Source of the DNA: Hygrocybe punicea
Taxonomy: Eukaryota > Basidiomycota > Agaricomycetes > Agaricales > Hygrophoraceae
Assembly (NCBI GenBank): GCA_963556145.1
Contig: OY744464.1
Location: 558,001 to 622,000 of the forward strand
Direction: 5' to 3'
Length of the DNA: 64,000 nucleotides
Shown here: positions 1-11,974 of the stretch, one piece after another
Layout of the letters: each line of letters opens with the position of its first letter
Position numbering within the stretch: the stretch's first letter is position 1
Notes under the pieces: model-generated
What the model saw: only the letters and a program-made list of their open reading frames with translations
The model's database searches: none
Told to the model about the DNA's origin: nothing
Position numbers and translations under genes: made by a program

Positions 1-1
1 C

Positions 2-151
2 CACCCATTAACGTATTCGACGATAAACATCGAGATCCCCAAACCCAGTTATAAGATGGAAGCACTCCTGCAGCAGAGAAGGGTAGAGTTCTATGAAGAA
101 GATATGGATGACGATGATCGGGCGATATTTGAGGGAGTCGCAGAACAGTGA
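2..151 (+). CDS. C-terminal end of an upstream gene (partial)
   Basis: An open frame runs in from the left window edge and stops at TGA 149-151, giving 49 residues with an acidic tail (EEDMDDDDRAIFEGVAEQ). There is no stop on the upstream side, so this looks like the last exon of a gene lying mostly outside the window. The family is not recognisable from this piece. It could also be a chance open frame, since 150 bp is short. Confidence 0.3.
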   Translation, partial: HPLTYSTINIEIPKPSYKMEALLQQRRVEFYEEDMDDDDRAIFEGVAEQ

Positions 152-611
152 TACTGGTTCAACGGCCCTGATGAGGACAACTTCTTGTCAAGAATCATTA
201 TTTTGTCGAACTCGTGTAAGCGCTATGTAAGCATGTTTTCCATGTAAGATGGATTGACCTTGAATTTTAGCCCGCTTGTGGCGTCGTTCGCAAACCAGCC
301 ATGTGACCGGCTCGCCGAGTCCTTGACGAGAATCTGCATTGGGTCTAACACTCTGATGGATATAGCACTCCCGGGCCGACCCTACAAGCGTCTAGATAAG
401 GAAGCACTGCCCCCAAAGGATGTCTTGATTCTTGAGGCACTGGCAGAAACTTGCTTTGCAGAGACGGGAGCTAACGGTCAATCTATCCATCGTCTCGAAT
501 AACTGAAGACTAATGATTAGTTTGCAACAGCTTCGGTAATCAAAACTGACATTAGGTCATCCCAGAGGACATCATTATATATTGGTATAAGGTGTGAAGG
601 TACGGACGGTG
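152..611. other. Region upstream of the first TPR-CHAT gene
   Basis: No gene is firmly supported here. A frame at 254-502 is open for 82 codons and protein-like (it contains PGRPYKRLDKEALPPKDVL) but has no ATG, so it may be an upstream exon of the CHAT gene or a gene remnant. No TATA box or other regulatory site is convincing. Confidence 0.3.
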
Positions 612-3600
612 ATGGAAGGGTCCGTGGACTATTCCCTTGCAATTGGGGATCAGAGCGAGCTAGTCGTTCTCGACCGCAACCTCTCCGATCTACGAAAGGC
701 CGTCGCATTAACCAGTAACAGTCATCCCAACAAGCCGGTACTACTCTCCCACCTCGGTAACAGCCTGCAGAGTCGCTTCGAGCGCCTCCGCGAGTTGCCT
801 GATCTCGAGAACGCCATCTTGAGTCTGCAAAACGCAGTCGAGCTTTCCAAGAACGACCAGCCAAATAAATCAGAATTTCTATTGAACCTTGCTGTCAACC
901 AACGCACTCGCTTCAATCGCCTCGATGAGCGTGCAGATATCGACAATTCCATCTCAAATCTACGCAATGCGGTCATGTTTGCAGGCGACGGTCACCCACG
1001 TAAGCCAGCATATCTCGGACAACTAGCCTTTAGCCTGGACAATCGATTCAGGCACTTCGGTGTACTGGAGGATTTGGACGACTCAATTTCGAACAACAAA
1101 ACCGCCCTCGAGCTCACCGGGGAAGGTCACGCAAACTATCCAGTTTTGCTTTCTAACCTCGGAGGCGTCCAGCAGCTACGGTTCGAGCGGCTCGGAGACC
1201 TGACGAATCTTCACGACTCCATCTCGAATCTGCAAAATGCAGTTAAACTCGCCGACAATGATCCAGTTAATGCAAGGGTTCTCTATACCCTCAGTAATAG
1301 TCAGCGCAGTCGCTTCGAGCGCCTCGGTGAGGTCGCGGATCTCACCAACTCCATCTCGAATGCGAAAAAAGCCATTGACCTCACGGACTGCCATCATCCC
1401 AACAAACCAGTTCTTCTGTCTAGCCTCGGTATCAGTCAACGCATTTGCTTCGAGCGCCTCGGAACATTAACCGATATCGACCATTCCATTTTGAATCTGC
1501 GAATGGCGCTTGATCTCGCCGAGACCGACCACCCAACCTATCTTATAAACCTCGCTCACAGCCAGCAAAGTCGCTTCGAGTGCCTGGGTGAACTGGACGA
1601 TTTAACCAATGCCATTTCGAATCTGGAGTTGGCCGATGAACTCACCGATGACGGCCATGCAAAGAAACCTGGAATTCTATCAAGCCTCAGTGATAGTCAG
1701 CGCAGTAGCTTCGAGCGTTTCGGTGAAGTGGTGGATATCAATATGTCCATCTCAAATGCGCTAAGGGCAGTTAAACTCGTCGACGATGGCAATGCAAAGA
1801 AATTGCTTTACCTCTCGAGCCTCAGTGATAGCCAACGTAGTCGCTTCCAGCGGCTCGGTGACCTGACTGACCTGAACAATGCAATCTCGAATCTGGAAGA
1901 GGCAATCAAGTTCACCCACGAAGGCAACCCATATAAGTCAACCCGTCTCTCGAACCTCGGCAATATCCAGCGTATTCGCTTCGAGCACCTTGGCGTGTTC
2001 GCTGATATCAACAACTCCATCTCGAATGTGCAGAAGGCAATCGACCTTACCGACAACAGAGACCCCAACATGCCATCGTTCCTGTCGCACCTTGGTGTCA
2101 GTCAGCTGAGACGTTTTGAATGCAATGGGGAGCAAGAGGATCTCCAGTGTTCCATCTCGAATCTGCAAACGGCAGTTGCCCTTACCCCTGATACCCACAA
2201 AAACCGACCAGCGTTGCTCTTAAATCTCAGCAATAGTCAAAGTGCTCGTTTCTGCTTCCTTGGCGAGCTGACTGATCTCGACAATTCCATCTCGAATCTG
2301 CAATTGGGAGTTGGCCTCATTGGCATTGACCATCCAAACCGGCTACAATTTCTATCGAATCTCGGTAGCTGTCAGCAACGACGCTTTGAGCACCTTGGCG
2401 AGTTGGGCGATCTCCTGAACTCCATCCTGAATCTGGAAATGGCTGTCGGACTTATGGATGATAGTCACCCGGCGAAGGCAACCTTTCTCTCGAACCTCGG
2501 TGTCAGCCAGCGGGCATGGTTTGATGATGCTGGCGATCTGGAAGATATCGAGAACTCGATCTCAAACTTGCGAAAGGCAGTCGAGCTCACTGATAACAAC
2601 CACCCAGGAAAGCCAATGATTCTCTCGAACCTCGGTGGCAGCTTGCAACGGCGCTTTGAGTCCCTCGGAAGGCCGGACGATCTCGACCAGGCCATCTTGG
2701 CCTTACAAGCCTCAGTTGACCTCACTGATGACACCCACATTAATAAGCCAGCTTGTCTCTCCAATCTAGGTTGCTGCCAACGTACTAGTTTCGAACGCTT
2801 CCGCGATCTGACTTATATCGAGAAATCTATCTCGAACCTGAGGAAGGCAGTTGAACTCATCGATGATGACCACCCGGACAAGGCGATGTTTTTCTTGAAC
2901 ATCGGTAACAGTCATGAAACTCGCTTCAATCATTTCGGCAATCCCGCTGATCTAAATGCCTCCATTACTGCCTACAAGGAAGGGGCACAATCTAAGACGG
3001 CCAATCCTCGCTATGCGCTCGTCGCTGCCCAAAAATGGGCAAAGATGTCACATCTCTTTGGTTACCTTTCGCTCGCTTTGGATGGATATCGCACGGCGTT
3101 GCAGATATTGTCAACCATTCCATGGTTTGGTCTAGACGCAGTGTCACTTCAGGACTGGCTGACTGAGGTGGGATCGGAGGATTTGGGTTGTCGTGCGGCA
3201 AGCTGTGCAATTCAGCTAGGTTTTTTTCAAGAAGCTGTGCAACTTCTTGATTTAGGTCGATCGGTATTCTGGAATCAAGCGTCGTCACTGCGCGTTGACG
3301 CGGAGGTTTTGAGGAAAGAAAGCCCAGAATTGGCCAAACAGCTTGAGAATGTGGGTCGGCAGCTGGATGCAAGGAATTTCTCCGGCTCGTTTACAACCAT
3401 CGGAGAATCAAATAGAGAATTTGTTCATCGTAGCTCGGACATCGGCACGGAACGTCGTCATTTGGTTGGCCAGTGGGAAGGGCTGGTGCAAAAAGTAAGA
3501 GAGCTGCCCGATTTCCAACATTTTCTGAAGCCAGTTCCATTCCGCGAGCTTCGTGAGGCTGCCACTGCAGGATACGTTGCCATCGTGAATGTCAGTCAGT

Positions 3601-4080
3601 ACGGGGTGGATGCACTAATCTTTGACTCTGTTCATCCAATCAAACACGTACCACTACCTCATATCGACCTCGAAACACTCACCACACTTTCGAGCAACCT
3701 GCTGCTTAAACGACCTGTAAAGCCCCGATTGTCACAGCGGCAGAGGTACATTAATAGACATCTTCGACCTGCTCTCAGAAGCCTGTGGAGAAACGTTGTG
3801 GTCCCTATCTTTGACGAGATGCAGATTCCCTTGCAATGGAATACAAATGCATCATACCGTCGGATATGGTGGTATCCGACCGGACCTCTGACATTCCTTC
3901 CCATCCATGCCGCTGGGAATACTGTGGTTGACGTCAGCCGTCTCGTCGTCTCGTCTTATGTTACTACTCTGCACTCCCTTTTGCAAGCACGAAAGAAAAA
4001 TGGGCGAGGCTTGATAGGGCGACAGAAACTTCTCACTGTCAGTCAGCCTGACACGCCCAGCCAGGAGCCCCTCCCGTTGT

Positions 4081-5209
4081 TAGGGTATAGCACGGGTTCG
4101 GGTAAACCCGCGGTTTTTGGGCCGTGGGTTTCTCGGGTACGGGTATGGTGTCCCAATTTGGCAACCCGTGCACTACCGCACACCCTTACCCGTGGTAGAC
4201 GGGTATCCACGGGTTAGCACAGAGGGCCCCAATGGGCCCCACAGGTAAGTTTTTTTTTACTTTTAATTCATTTATCTAACATATCTAATAACCCAAACCG
4301 CCGCCACCACCACCACTACCACCACCAACCAACAACAACAACAACAACAACATGGCGATGAAGGGAAACGGCTGGGAGGGTGGTGCGTCCACTTACCAGC
4401 ACAGGTACGTGCCCCGATTCTTTCACCACCGACATCGGCTAACCCCCTGCCTTCGAGTCCACACCTCACAAACGACGTTGACGCGTCAGTCAATGCGTCA
4501 ACGCGTGTTCGCGAGGTCCCCAGCATGAAAACACGCATGAAGACTTCGCGAAAGCACAGTGACGCGTCAACTGACGTGTCAACATCGTTAATGAAGTTGC
4601 CAGCACCAAACTACGAACAAAGACCGTGCGAAGACAAACGAAGACCTCGCGAAGACAAATGAAGACCTCGCGAAGACAAACGAAGACCTTGCGAAGATGA
4701 ACGAAGACCTCGCGAAGACACAATGGCCCCACAGATGCCTCATACTCCAACGGCACCCCAGAACACGCCGCGAGTGCCCCCACAGACCTCAAACTAATCA
4801 CCTCGCGAAAACGGGCTGGCGCATCAACTGATGCGCAGACGTTGTTCGCGAGGTATCTGGCCCGTGAAACGACGACGACGGCGACGACTTCCACTGCCAA
4901 CTGGCAGCAGCAAGGCGATGATGACGGTGGTGGAGCGGGGAGGATGGCAGTGGGACAAGACGATGGAACCAGCCCAGCCCAGCCCCACAAATGCGAACCG
5001 TCGCGTCAATTGATGTGTACGTTTCATTTGTGGGCTTGAGGAGCTCGCTGCCGCTGTCGTCGACACTACCCGCATGGCCACACGGGCAACCACCACACCC
5101 GCGTCCGACCGCGGGTAATGCAGACCCGCACCCGTCACGGGTACGGTGTCTGTGGGTACGGGTACGGTGTCTGGCCTGGCAACCCGCGGGTCACCCGTGC
5201 TACACCCTA
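4081..5209. mobile_element. Non-autonomous hAT-like element, copy 1 (1,129 bp)
   Basis: The ends are inverted: TAGGGTATAGCACGGG on the left and the complement of TAGGGTGTAGCACGGG on the right. An exact 8-bp duplication, CCCGTTGT, lies at 4073-4080 and 5210-5217. TIRs of about 16 bp with 8-bp duplications fit the hAT superfamily. There is no transposase ORF. The body holds CAA/CCA microsatellites near 4300-4350, short direct repeats built on GCGAAGACAAACGAAGACCT at about 4615-4720, and GGGTACGGGT-rich ends. It splits the CHAT gene. A near-identical second copy sits at 34071-35209. Confidence 0.9.
4615..4722 (+). repeat. Short tandem repeats inside hAT-like copy 1
   Basis: About five imperfect 18-20-bp units built on GAAGACCTCGCGAAGACAAA. 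The same array is present in the second copy at 34615-34722. Subterminal arrays of this kind are often transposase binding sites in hAT elements, which is an inference here. Confidence 0.7.
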
Positions 5210-6580
5210 CCCGTTGTGCACGAAAGAGGTGGAAGAAGTGGCTTGTGTGGTTCGCGAAGCGGGCTGGTCCATAAATGACATTGTACGTCTGCATGGTCCG
5301 AATGCGACTGTAACTCAGGTCTCCGATGCTCTGGACACATGCACCTGGGTCCACTTTGCGTGCCATGGATTCCAGCACTCTAGATTGGGCATGGAAAGCG
5401 CTCTTGCATTATACGACGGTGACTTGGCGCTCCATCAATACTTCTGACTTCCACCTCGACAATATCTCACCACATAATTGACAATTGTCATACCTGGATA
5501 TTTGGTTTTCACTTTCGTATTCCGTGCCTACCATTATCCTCCCTGACGGTCCGACAACATTCCTCACCTGCATGCATGCCCTGAACAATCCTCGATCACA
5601 AGACATTTCACTGTTCCCTCCAATCCGACCATCGCCAAAGCACATATCTTCAGACTTCGACCACAGACGATACAACTTCCCAAACAGTGAACCAACCCCT
5701 ATTGTGTATTGTTCACATGACATTGCTTCATTGCAGTACCTGACGACTTGTTCCCACAGCTTGTCACCTGTGCCATGACTTGAAACCTGGACCTACATTC
5801 ATTTATCCTTTTCCATCTGTAACTTTGATACCTCCCACACTTGTTTACAACAATACTCTTTCTTGGATGAATACCGACATCAGGTGGACTGTGTTGTTCC
5901 ACAGACAGGACAAGACATTGCCCCTCAATATGTCATTGTCACAGACATTGTCATCCGGTACAGCTTATGCTGTTCGCATATCTGACCTTGACTAGCCCAC
6001 TGTCTTAGTTGGTTTTTCCTCCATACATTCCTTTGTTTTCTTTCATACCAACCTTGCTGCTGTATCCACACTACCTCAAGACACTCCCTTCACCAATCCC
6101 ACACTGGACAAAATCCCTCTTTGACCCGACCATGCGTTGCACTTGCCAGACTGCATACTTGCCCATTACAGCAAGTGTAGACCCCGAATAGGCAATTCTG
6201 CACATCACATGATCTGATGACAAATAATCCGAGTCATCCGGACCTCCTCTATCCCTCAATGACACCCGGGCCTCCAGTTGGATCGCGAGAACATTGACAT
6301 GAGGACACCTTATGTCCACCTCATGGTGAACACATGGTGTAGTTGGACATGTTGTAGCTTCATGGTTGCATTTTTATTTACCTCCCCTCAAGACCAGTCA
6401 CTATATATACTGTTCTTGTTGTTGGTTTGGACTTTTTTTTCTTTCTTTTCCTTATGTTTAGTCTGGTTCTTGGTAGTGATGCCGAAGTTCGGTTCGGTTC
6501 GGTTTTTTCGGTTTTTTGAAAAACCTGAACCGAAACTGCCGGTTCGGTTCAGCAAAATGACGAACCAAAACCAAAACCGC

Positions 6581-6738
6581 TGGAGTGGTACCGAGGTACC
6601 ACTCCGGGGGCTCACGCAGGACTCGAGGGAAAGGTCGACTGGATAGGAAGGATGGACTGACTACTACATCTGGAAGGCTACTAACTAGGTCAAACCGTGG
6701 GAACCTGATCACGTGACTGACCAGGCACAACTACTACA
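6581..6738 (-). mobile_element. Solo LTR of the short terminal-repeat family (158 bp)
   Basis: On the minus strand this reads TGTAGTAGTTGTGCCTGG...CCACTCCA and differs from the LTRs at 30007-30164 and 32017-32174 at about one position. It is flanked by CCGC at 6577-6580 and 6739-6742, a 4-bp duplication (5 bp if the first T is counted as target). A single LTR with a duplication indicates recombination between the two LTRs of a former full element. Confidence 0.85.
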
Positions 6739-8190
6739 CCGCTTCGAACCATTTTTTAGCGTTTGGTTCGCGTTCAAACCCGGTTCAAACGCCGAACCGA
6801 TTTGATTTAAAGCTTCTCCTACCTGTCAGCTTCATTTTGATCCCCTGATCATCCAAAACGGTCAAGTATTGAGTGAGTTATGATTAAAATAACTTTTATT
6901 CACAATGGGAGGACATCCGTAACATATCTTTTATTCGGATATAGTTTCCCCATGTTGGGACGAGATTCCAACACCGCAAAGACCCCAGAAAAACATTTGA
7001 ACTCCCCACCCTAAACGGGGTACAGATATAATACAGAGATGTGATATCTATTGGAGGGGGTCGACCCCCTGAATAGACTACAAAAACTATTTTCAAGGTC
7101 CGACCTCCTGAAGTGGGCTATGCCGATCACTGGCATGTCATCTATTGGTTCCATCAACGATCCCAAACTGATATAAGCAAAGCAGTTCCAACCCCGACTG
7201 GCACCCTGTTTATTGCCCAGAATATTTTTATCGTTACGGTGTAGATGCGGGTTCTTGGTGGCTTCGGAACTATATAAAGAAATAATATAAAGATCCTAAC
7301 CTGTGGTTGTCAGCGTAGAAGTGACTGGATAATTCAGTGTCGGGGATAATAAGTGAAGTGAAAGTGAAATAAAAGTAAAGCCGCCGCATAAACTCGACTA
7401 GTAACGACAAATCCGGCGATGAACGGAGTGAAAACGGATTAATAACGATGAACCCGATGGTGAACGGACTGAAAACGAATGAACCCGACGATGCCGACGA
7501 TGTCGGGTACGGCGGGTCGGGTCAGGTCGGGTCGGAAACGATGAACAAATATATGGGAACAATGATAAAGTCGACGAAGTGAAGTATAAAAAGCTAAGGA
7601 ACTACGTGGACGAGCATTTGAAGGGATTAAAACAATTCTGACTATGAGGGAAACGGGGACTAAGGGTATCTTATTTTGTACGGTCGTCGGGGACCGTTTT
7701 TATAGTACAGGAAACAGTAATCTACTTTCGGACGTGTCTACTTCGGCCGATGGTAAGCTACAAAGAAAGGTTGGAATGGGGATGTGGAAAGGGGGGTTGC
7801 AAAGCAACGAAGACAGGAAATGGAGGGGAAAACGAATATGCAAGGAAAAGATCTAGAAAGTCCTACATATCTCCGAAAGGACGATGGGATGCATAAATAA
7901 AGTAAATCCGAAGTCGGGGATTGAGTCCGAAGAGATCCATCTCCTGGAATTGGAACTCCGAGACGTTTGAGGCTGCCGGATTTGGTCTGAGAGCGGCTGT
8001 GACGAAGCGGCATACGTCGGGTTATGTCGGTCACGTCGGGTCACGTCATGTCACGTCACATCGGGTTGCGTCGGGTTACGTCGGGTTCAAATGCGAGTTG
8101 GATAGAGGCATCGGGTTCGTCCGGATTCGTGATATATCGATGATACGGACTCAGAGGGACGTCGACCCTCTACAACGGATGTCCTCCCAA

Positions 8191-8537
8191 TATATAGATT
8201 GTGATTTTAAAAAATGAAAATAGCATTATAAGTAAAATAGGTAAGATTACCAAATTATTTGAGTACATTACCCTCATCAAAAGGTAATGGGTTCTCTGTT
8301 AACATTAATTAATATAATCAATATCCACTCACCTATTGGACCAACTTGGAATTTCTGCATAATTGGTTACAAATTGAAGTCAGTTTAATGAGTGACCAGA
8401 TATTGGTTAAATTAACTAATCTTAGCAGAGGACCAATTACCATTTAGTGTGGGCAATGTACTCCAATAATTTGGTAATTTTCTCTATTTTATTTATAATG
8501 TTATTGCCATTTTTAAAATCAAATATATATATATATT
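8191..8537. repeat. Small AT-rich fold-back repeat
   Basis: The two arms are inverted: GATTTTAAAAAATGAAAATA...AGGTAAGATTACCAAATTATT on the left returns as its complement on the right, around a spacer centred near 8360. There is no ORF. Its arm sequence (AATAAAATAGGTAA) resembles a block of the giant palindrome near 55310 and 59950, suggesting related MITE-like sequences. Confidence 0.6.
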
Positions 8538-8994
8538 GTGAGTAAAAGTTGTTTTAATCATAACTCACTCAATACTTGACCGTTTTGGATGATCAGTGGA
8601 TCAAAATGACGGGAAGAACCGTATCTATCGGTTCGCGGTTCAAACCGGGTTCAAACACGGTTCAGAACCGCTCAAAACCACAGAACTGCAAACCGAACCA
8701 TCGGTTTCGGTTCAGCATTTGGCTGAACTGAACCAGGTTTTTCGGTTCGGTTTGTGGTTCAAACCGGGTTCGGACCGGTTCTGAACCGAACTTCGGCATC
8801 ACTAGTTCTTGGGGCAGACTCATCTTGTTTTGGGTAATCCCCACGGCTCGCAATGACATTAGACCTTGACCCCCCCTCTTAGCAGTGTTGTCTTAGTTAT
8901 AAGCAACAATGAAAACTGCTGTTCTCTCCTCTGGAAACCGATCCCTAGTTAAGTTGATTGTTGCCAGAGCCCACTGCAGAAGCGATCTGTAACA

Positions 8995-9973
8995 GCAATG
9001 CCTTATTGATGAGAATGATTCCAGAGCAGAATTGGTGGAAAGGACCAGAATCAAGTGGTATTGATAATGTCCAAGTGGAAATCAATGGAAATGGTATGGG
9101 ACATGCACAGGATCTGGAGCCTCTACACTGGTGAGGATATCCTGCAGCTCAAGGGTTGCCAATGTCTTGGAGAGGTCTCTGAGTTGAAACTGTGCCATGA
9201 TGCCAATGCATTCTTTGACTGTTTCCATGTCAATAGCACCTGTTGGTGCAGATGTGGATGGTGAGGGCTCATTTTGGGTGTTCAACATGCAAAATAGCAC
9301 AATTGGAGGAATGACATTTATTCACAAAAAACCATTGTAATGGCAAGTAGCTGAGAGCCAGGTAAATAAAGTAATATGAGCAACAAGACAAAGTACATAC
9401 CTTGGACATGAGACAAGGGCTTAAGTTGCCCTTGGGGCATTTCTGAGTTATATGATGGGCAAGGCTTATGTATGTGCTGCCAGATGACAAGTAAGGATGA
9501 TGACAAATGACAGGGTATCAGCTGTTGACAACTCAGATGGAGGTGTGTTAGCTGGTGACAGCAGCTTGAAAACATGCTGGGTGTTGAGGTGATAGCAAAG
9601 ATGTGGCCATGTGATTAGCCAAATGTAAATGAATTTAAAATGATTTGTGCTGATGTCACAACTTTCAACTTTTGTCATTCATTTGTAAGACTAATTAGGA
9701 TAAGTGAATCATATGTAACTGGTTGCTCAATGGCTTTAGGTCTAGTACCAGAATATAATTTATGCAAGAGTATGTAGGTAATTTACACAAAGTATGATAT
9801 AGTGGGACTTCTAGTCACTGTAGTGTTGCTGATGTAGAGAGGTTGATGAAGGCCATCAGGAAAACACAGTTTTACTTAATGTGACTTAGGGCACTCACAG
9901 CTGTTTACTGCCATTTTCAAAAAACAAGACCTATGAAATTTCTTTTTTTCAGTCAAGGACCCAGGTAAAAATG
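8995..9973. other. Intergenic, no gene recognised
   Basis: Only short open frames are present (for example 72 codons on the minus strand at 9082-9300). None has recognisable motifs, introns or a family resemblance. I see no continuation of the CHAT gene here, so its 3' end has been deleted from this locus. Confidence 0.5.
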
Positions 9974-10165
9974 ATAACTGGTAGTGCTGTTCTAGCCCAG
10001 CTTGGCCTGGAAGCTGGGGCTTTGGCCCAGCTTCAGGCAGCTCCAGCTTTGTGAATCCTCAGGCCAAGCTGGGGTTGCCGGCTCCGGCTTGGCTCTGGCC
10101 GGCTTTGGCTTAGGCCACAGCTTTTACCATCTTAAAAAATTTCAATAAAGAAAAAGAATCTAGCA

Positions 10166-11600
10166 TTAATCAGAATCATCCTCATCAGTACCTAAAGCCT
10201 CATCATCATCATCATCTTTGATCAGCAGTTCATCCCAACCCTTCTCATCTGATCCGTCTTCCTCATCATCCAGGCCACCATCAGTCTCTTCCTCTAACTC
10301 AGCTGCCACAATTGAAGATGGGGCTACTTCACAAAACAACAGGTCATGTTGAATAGCACATTTCACACATTGCAAAGCCTCCACGATGTCCCCCTTCAAG
10401 CAGCTCCACTGTTTGCTGACAGTAATCCCACCCTGTGAGAAGGCTTGTTCACTTAAGACAGAGGAGGCCATAATGGAAAGGCAATCTCAAGCCAATGAGG
10501 CCCAGGCCGGATGGTAACAGTGGGCATTAAACTGTAAAATGAGATGAGCTTCATGACAGAAAAGGTATTCTCAAGCCACTCACCCCCCACCATCTAACTG
10601 TGGACCAGCCTTCAGGCACTTGTTCCTGAATATCCAGGTATGTGTGGAAATCCCGCAACCAGGGCTGGTTGGGATCCTCCAGTGTAGCAGGACCTGCTAC
10701 CAGGCTGGTGTCCTTGTCATCGGAGAGCTCTCGCAAAAGTACATGTATCTTCTTTTTTTCCGCCTGGCTTGCTTGCTTTGCGCTGACATCACCTGTCAAT
10801 ATCAAATATTGCTCCTTGAACTGAGCAATATAAATTAATATCAATCAATTAGTGGAACATTAAACTTACAACGTCCTTGGCACACTGTATGACATCATCT
10901 TGGAGGTCTGCTGGCCAGTGCTTCTTGAAATATCCTAATTTCTCCCTGGGATCAAGGACTAGAGAATGTTAGTTAAGCATGAACAATACACAAAGAAACA
11001 TGGAGCATACACATCGCCATGATGTAGGCAGGGGAATCCGTAGTCTTTTCATAATATTCATCAATTTTCGTACAAGTGGTGTTCAAAGCAGCAATGAAGG
11101 GGTCATATTTTGAACGCTCAGCTCAAGTGGACCATGCCTTGTGTAAGGCTTCAAGTGCAGGGATTGCAAGGTGGAGGGTGGAAACTTGATCAGAGGAGAA
11201 TGATTGTTGGGCATTGTCAGCATGCTGGATGGGTGTCAGAGAGAACTGCATTCAACCAAAAGGGAACGTACATCTCAATGAGATCTAAAGGAAAGCCAGC
11301 GCCCCAGTCTAATTTGGACAGATATAAACAAACAAGGCCCAACCAGAGCTTTCCCTGGTGGATGTGGAGTAGGCAACCATCAGCGTCATGACAATCTTCT
11401 GCAAATAAAGCATCAAAGTGCCAGTTGAAGGTCTCAAACTCAGTGTCGCATTCCAGTTTGTTCATCATGGTCCAGATTTTGTCAGCGGTTGACCCATTTG
11501 GTACAGAGGATGGTAGAGAGTTGGAAAGACAGATAATGTCCTTGACAAGGAGCTTGATGGCAGGGACAGTCAACATGGATAAATGCTGTGAATGGGACAG
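10166..11600 (-). pseudogene. hAT-family transposase remnant
   Basis: Pieces in order on the minus strand are a segment containing CDTEFETFNWHFDALF (11576-11217), a segment with KIDEYYEKTTDSPAYIMAM (near 11050), VLDPREKLGYFKKHW (near 10930), and the C-terminal dimerisation block SSVLSEQAFSQGGITVSKQW followed by LKGDIVEALQCVKCA (near 10430-10340). The last two blocks are hallmarks of the hAT C-terminal (hATC/RNase H-like) region. The end is a very acidic tail of Asp/Glu residues. The N-terminal BED zinc finger and the first catalytic part are absent and frames shift between pieces, so it is not expected to be active. Confidence 0.75.
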
Positions 11601-11974
11601 GAATGGTGTGCAAGTTGGGGGCAGATGGAGAATGCAAAGGCCAGGCTAAATAGATAAAAGAGGAGCCATAGAGGGCCATATTGAAGGCACTTTGGCAAGA
11701 CAGAGAAGCGATTCATCGAGGGAGGGAGATGTATGACCAGACGTGGGAGTCGGTTGGGAACACTCAAAAAGGTCTTGATCCGATATAAACATAGACAAAG
11801 TCCAATATCCTCAATTTTCATTAGTACTGTTTTGTGCTTATAATATGTACAGTAGGGGTTGAAGTACAGTACTGAAGCCGTGGCCTAAGCTGTTGGCTTT
11901 GGCTTTCAGAAATCCCAGGCCGGGCCAAAAGCCGTCCCAGGCCATGACTTTGGCCCAGCTTGGCCTGGCCTATT

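Larger units (their letters stand above)
612..5437 (+). pseudogene. TPR-CHAT protein gene, interrupted and truncated
   Basis: The frame from ATG 612 to 4080 encodes about 1,156 residues. It begins with roughly 16 tandem TPR-like units of about 47 residues (pattern LSNLGxSQxxRFERLGxLxD) and continues into the start of a CHAT domain (caspase-HetF-associated, clan CD peptidase-like), including FLPIHAAG near 3900. A hAT-like element (4081-5209) splits the CHAT domain. The frame resumes at 5217 after the 8-bp duplication and carries the His motif HFACHGFQ. It then stops because LTR sequence replaces the rest from 5438, so the catalytic Cys region (LxACxT) is lost. Removing the hAT copy and one duplication restores the frame exactly, so the TPR part was intact when the element arrived. 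The family is common in Agaricomycetes and is thought to act in regulated proteolysis or immunity-like signalling. This copy cannot encode a complete protease. A GTG lies upstream in frame, and ATG 612 is preferred. Confidence 0.85.
6474..8804. mobile_element. Non-autonomous hAT-like element (2,331 bp)
   Basis: The termini are perfect inverted repeats for at least 22 bp, beginning TAGTGATGCCGAAGTTCGGT. The 8-bp duplication GTTCTTGG is at 6466-6473 and 8805-8812. Subterminal inverted repeats continue inward: the block with CGGTCAAGTATTGAGTGAGT near 6860 reappears inverted near 8565. No transposase is encoded. The centre (7380-7560 and 7990-8110) is rich in TCGGGT/TCGGGTCGG. It carries a solo LTR (6581-6738) and a small fold-back (8191-8537), and sits inside a solo LTR, so three insertions are stacked. 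Confidence 0.88.
5438..8994 (+). mobile_element. 5'-truncated solo LTR, interrupted by a hAT-like element
   Basis: From ATACTTCTGACTTCC at 5438 the sequence is collinear with the complete solo LTR at 11975-13631 and ends in the same ..CTGTAACA (8994). About 450 bp of its 5' end are missing, and it abuts the broken CHAT domain directly. No 5-bp duplication can be seen, so a deletion probably joined the two. An element at 6474-8804 splits it. The LTR body is 5438-6473 plus 8813-8994. No retroviral-type gene lies beside it. Confidence 0.8.

Noticed and set aside
254..502. 82-codon frame as a stand-alone gene
   Set aside because: No ATG, no family motif and no splice evidence; kept only as part of the upstream region.
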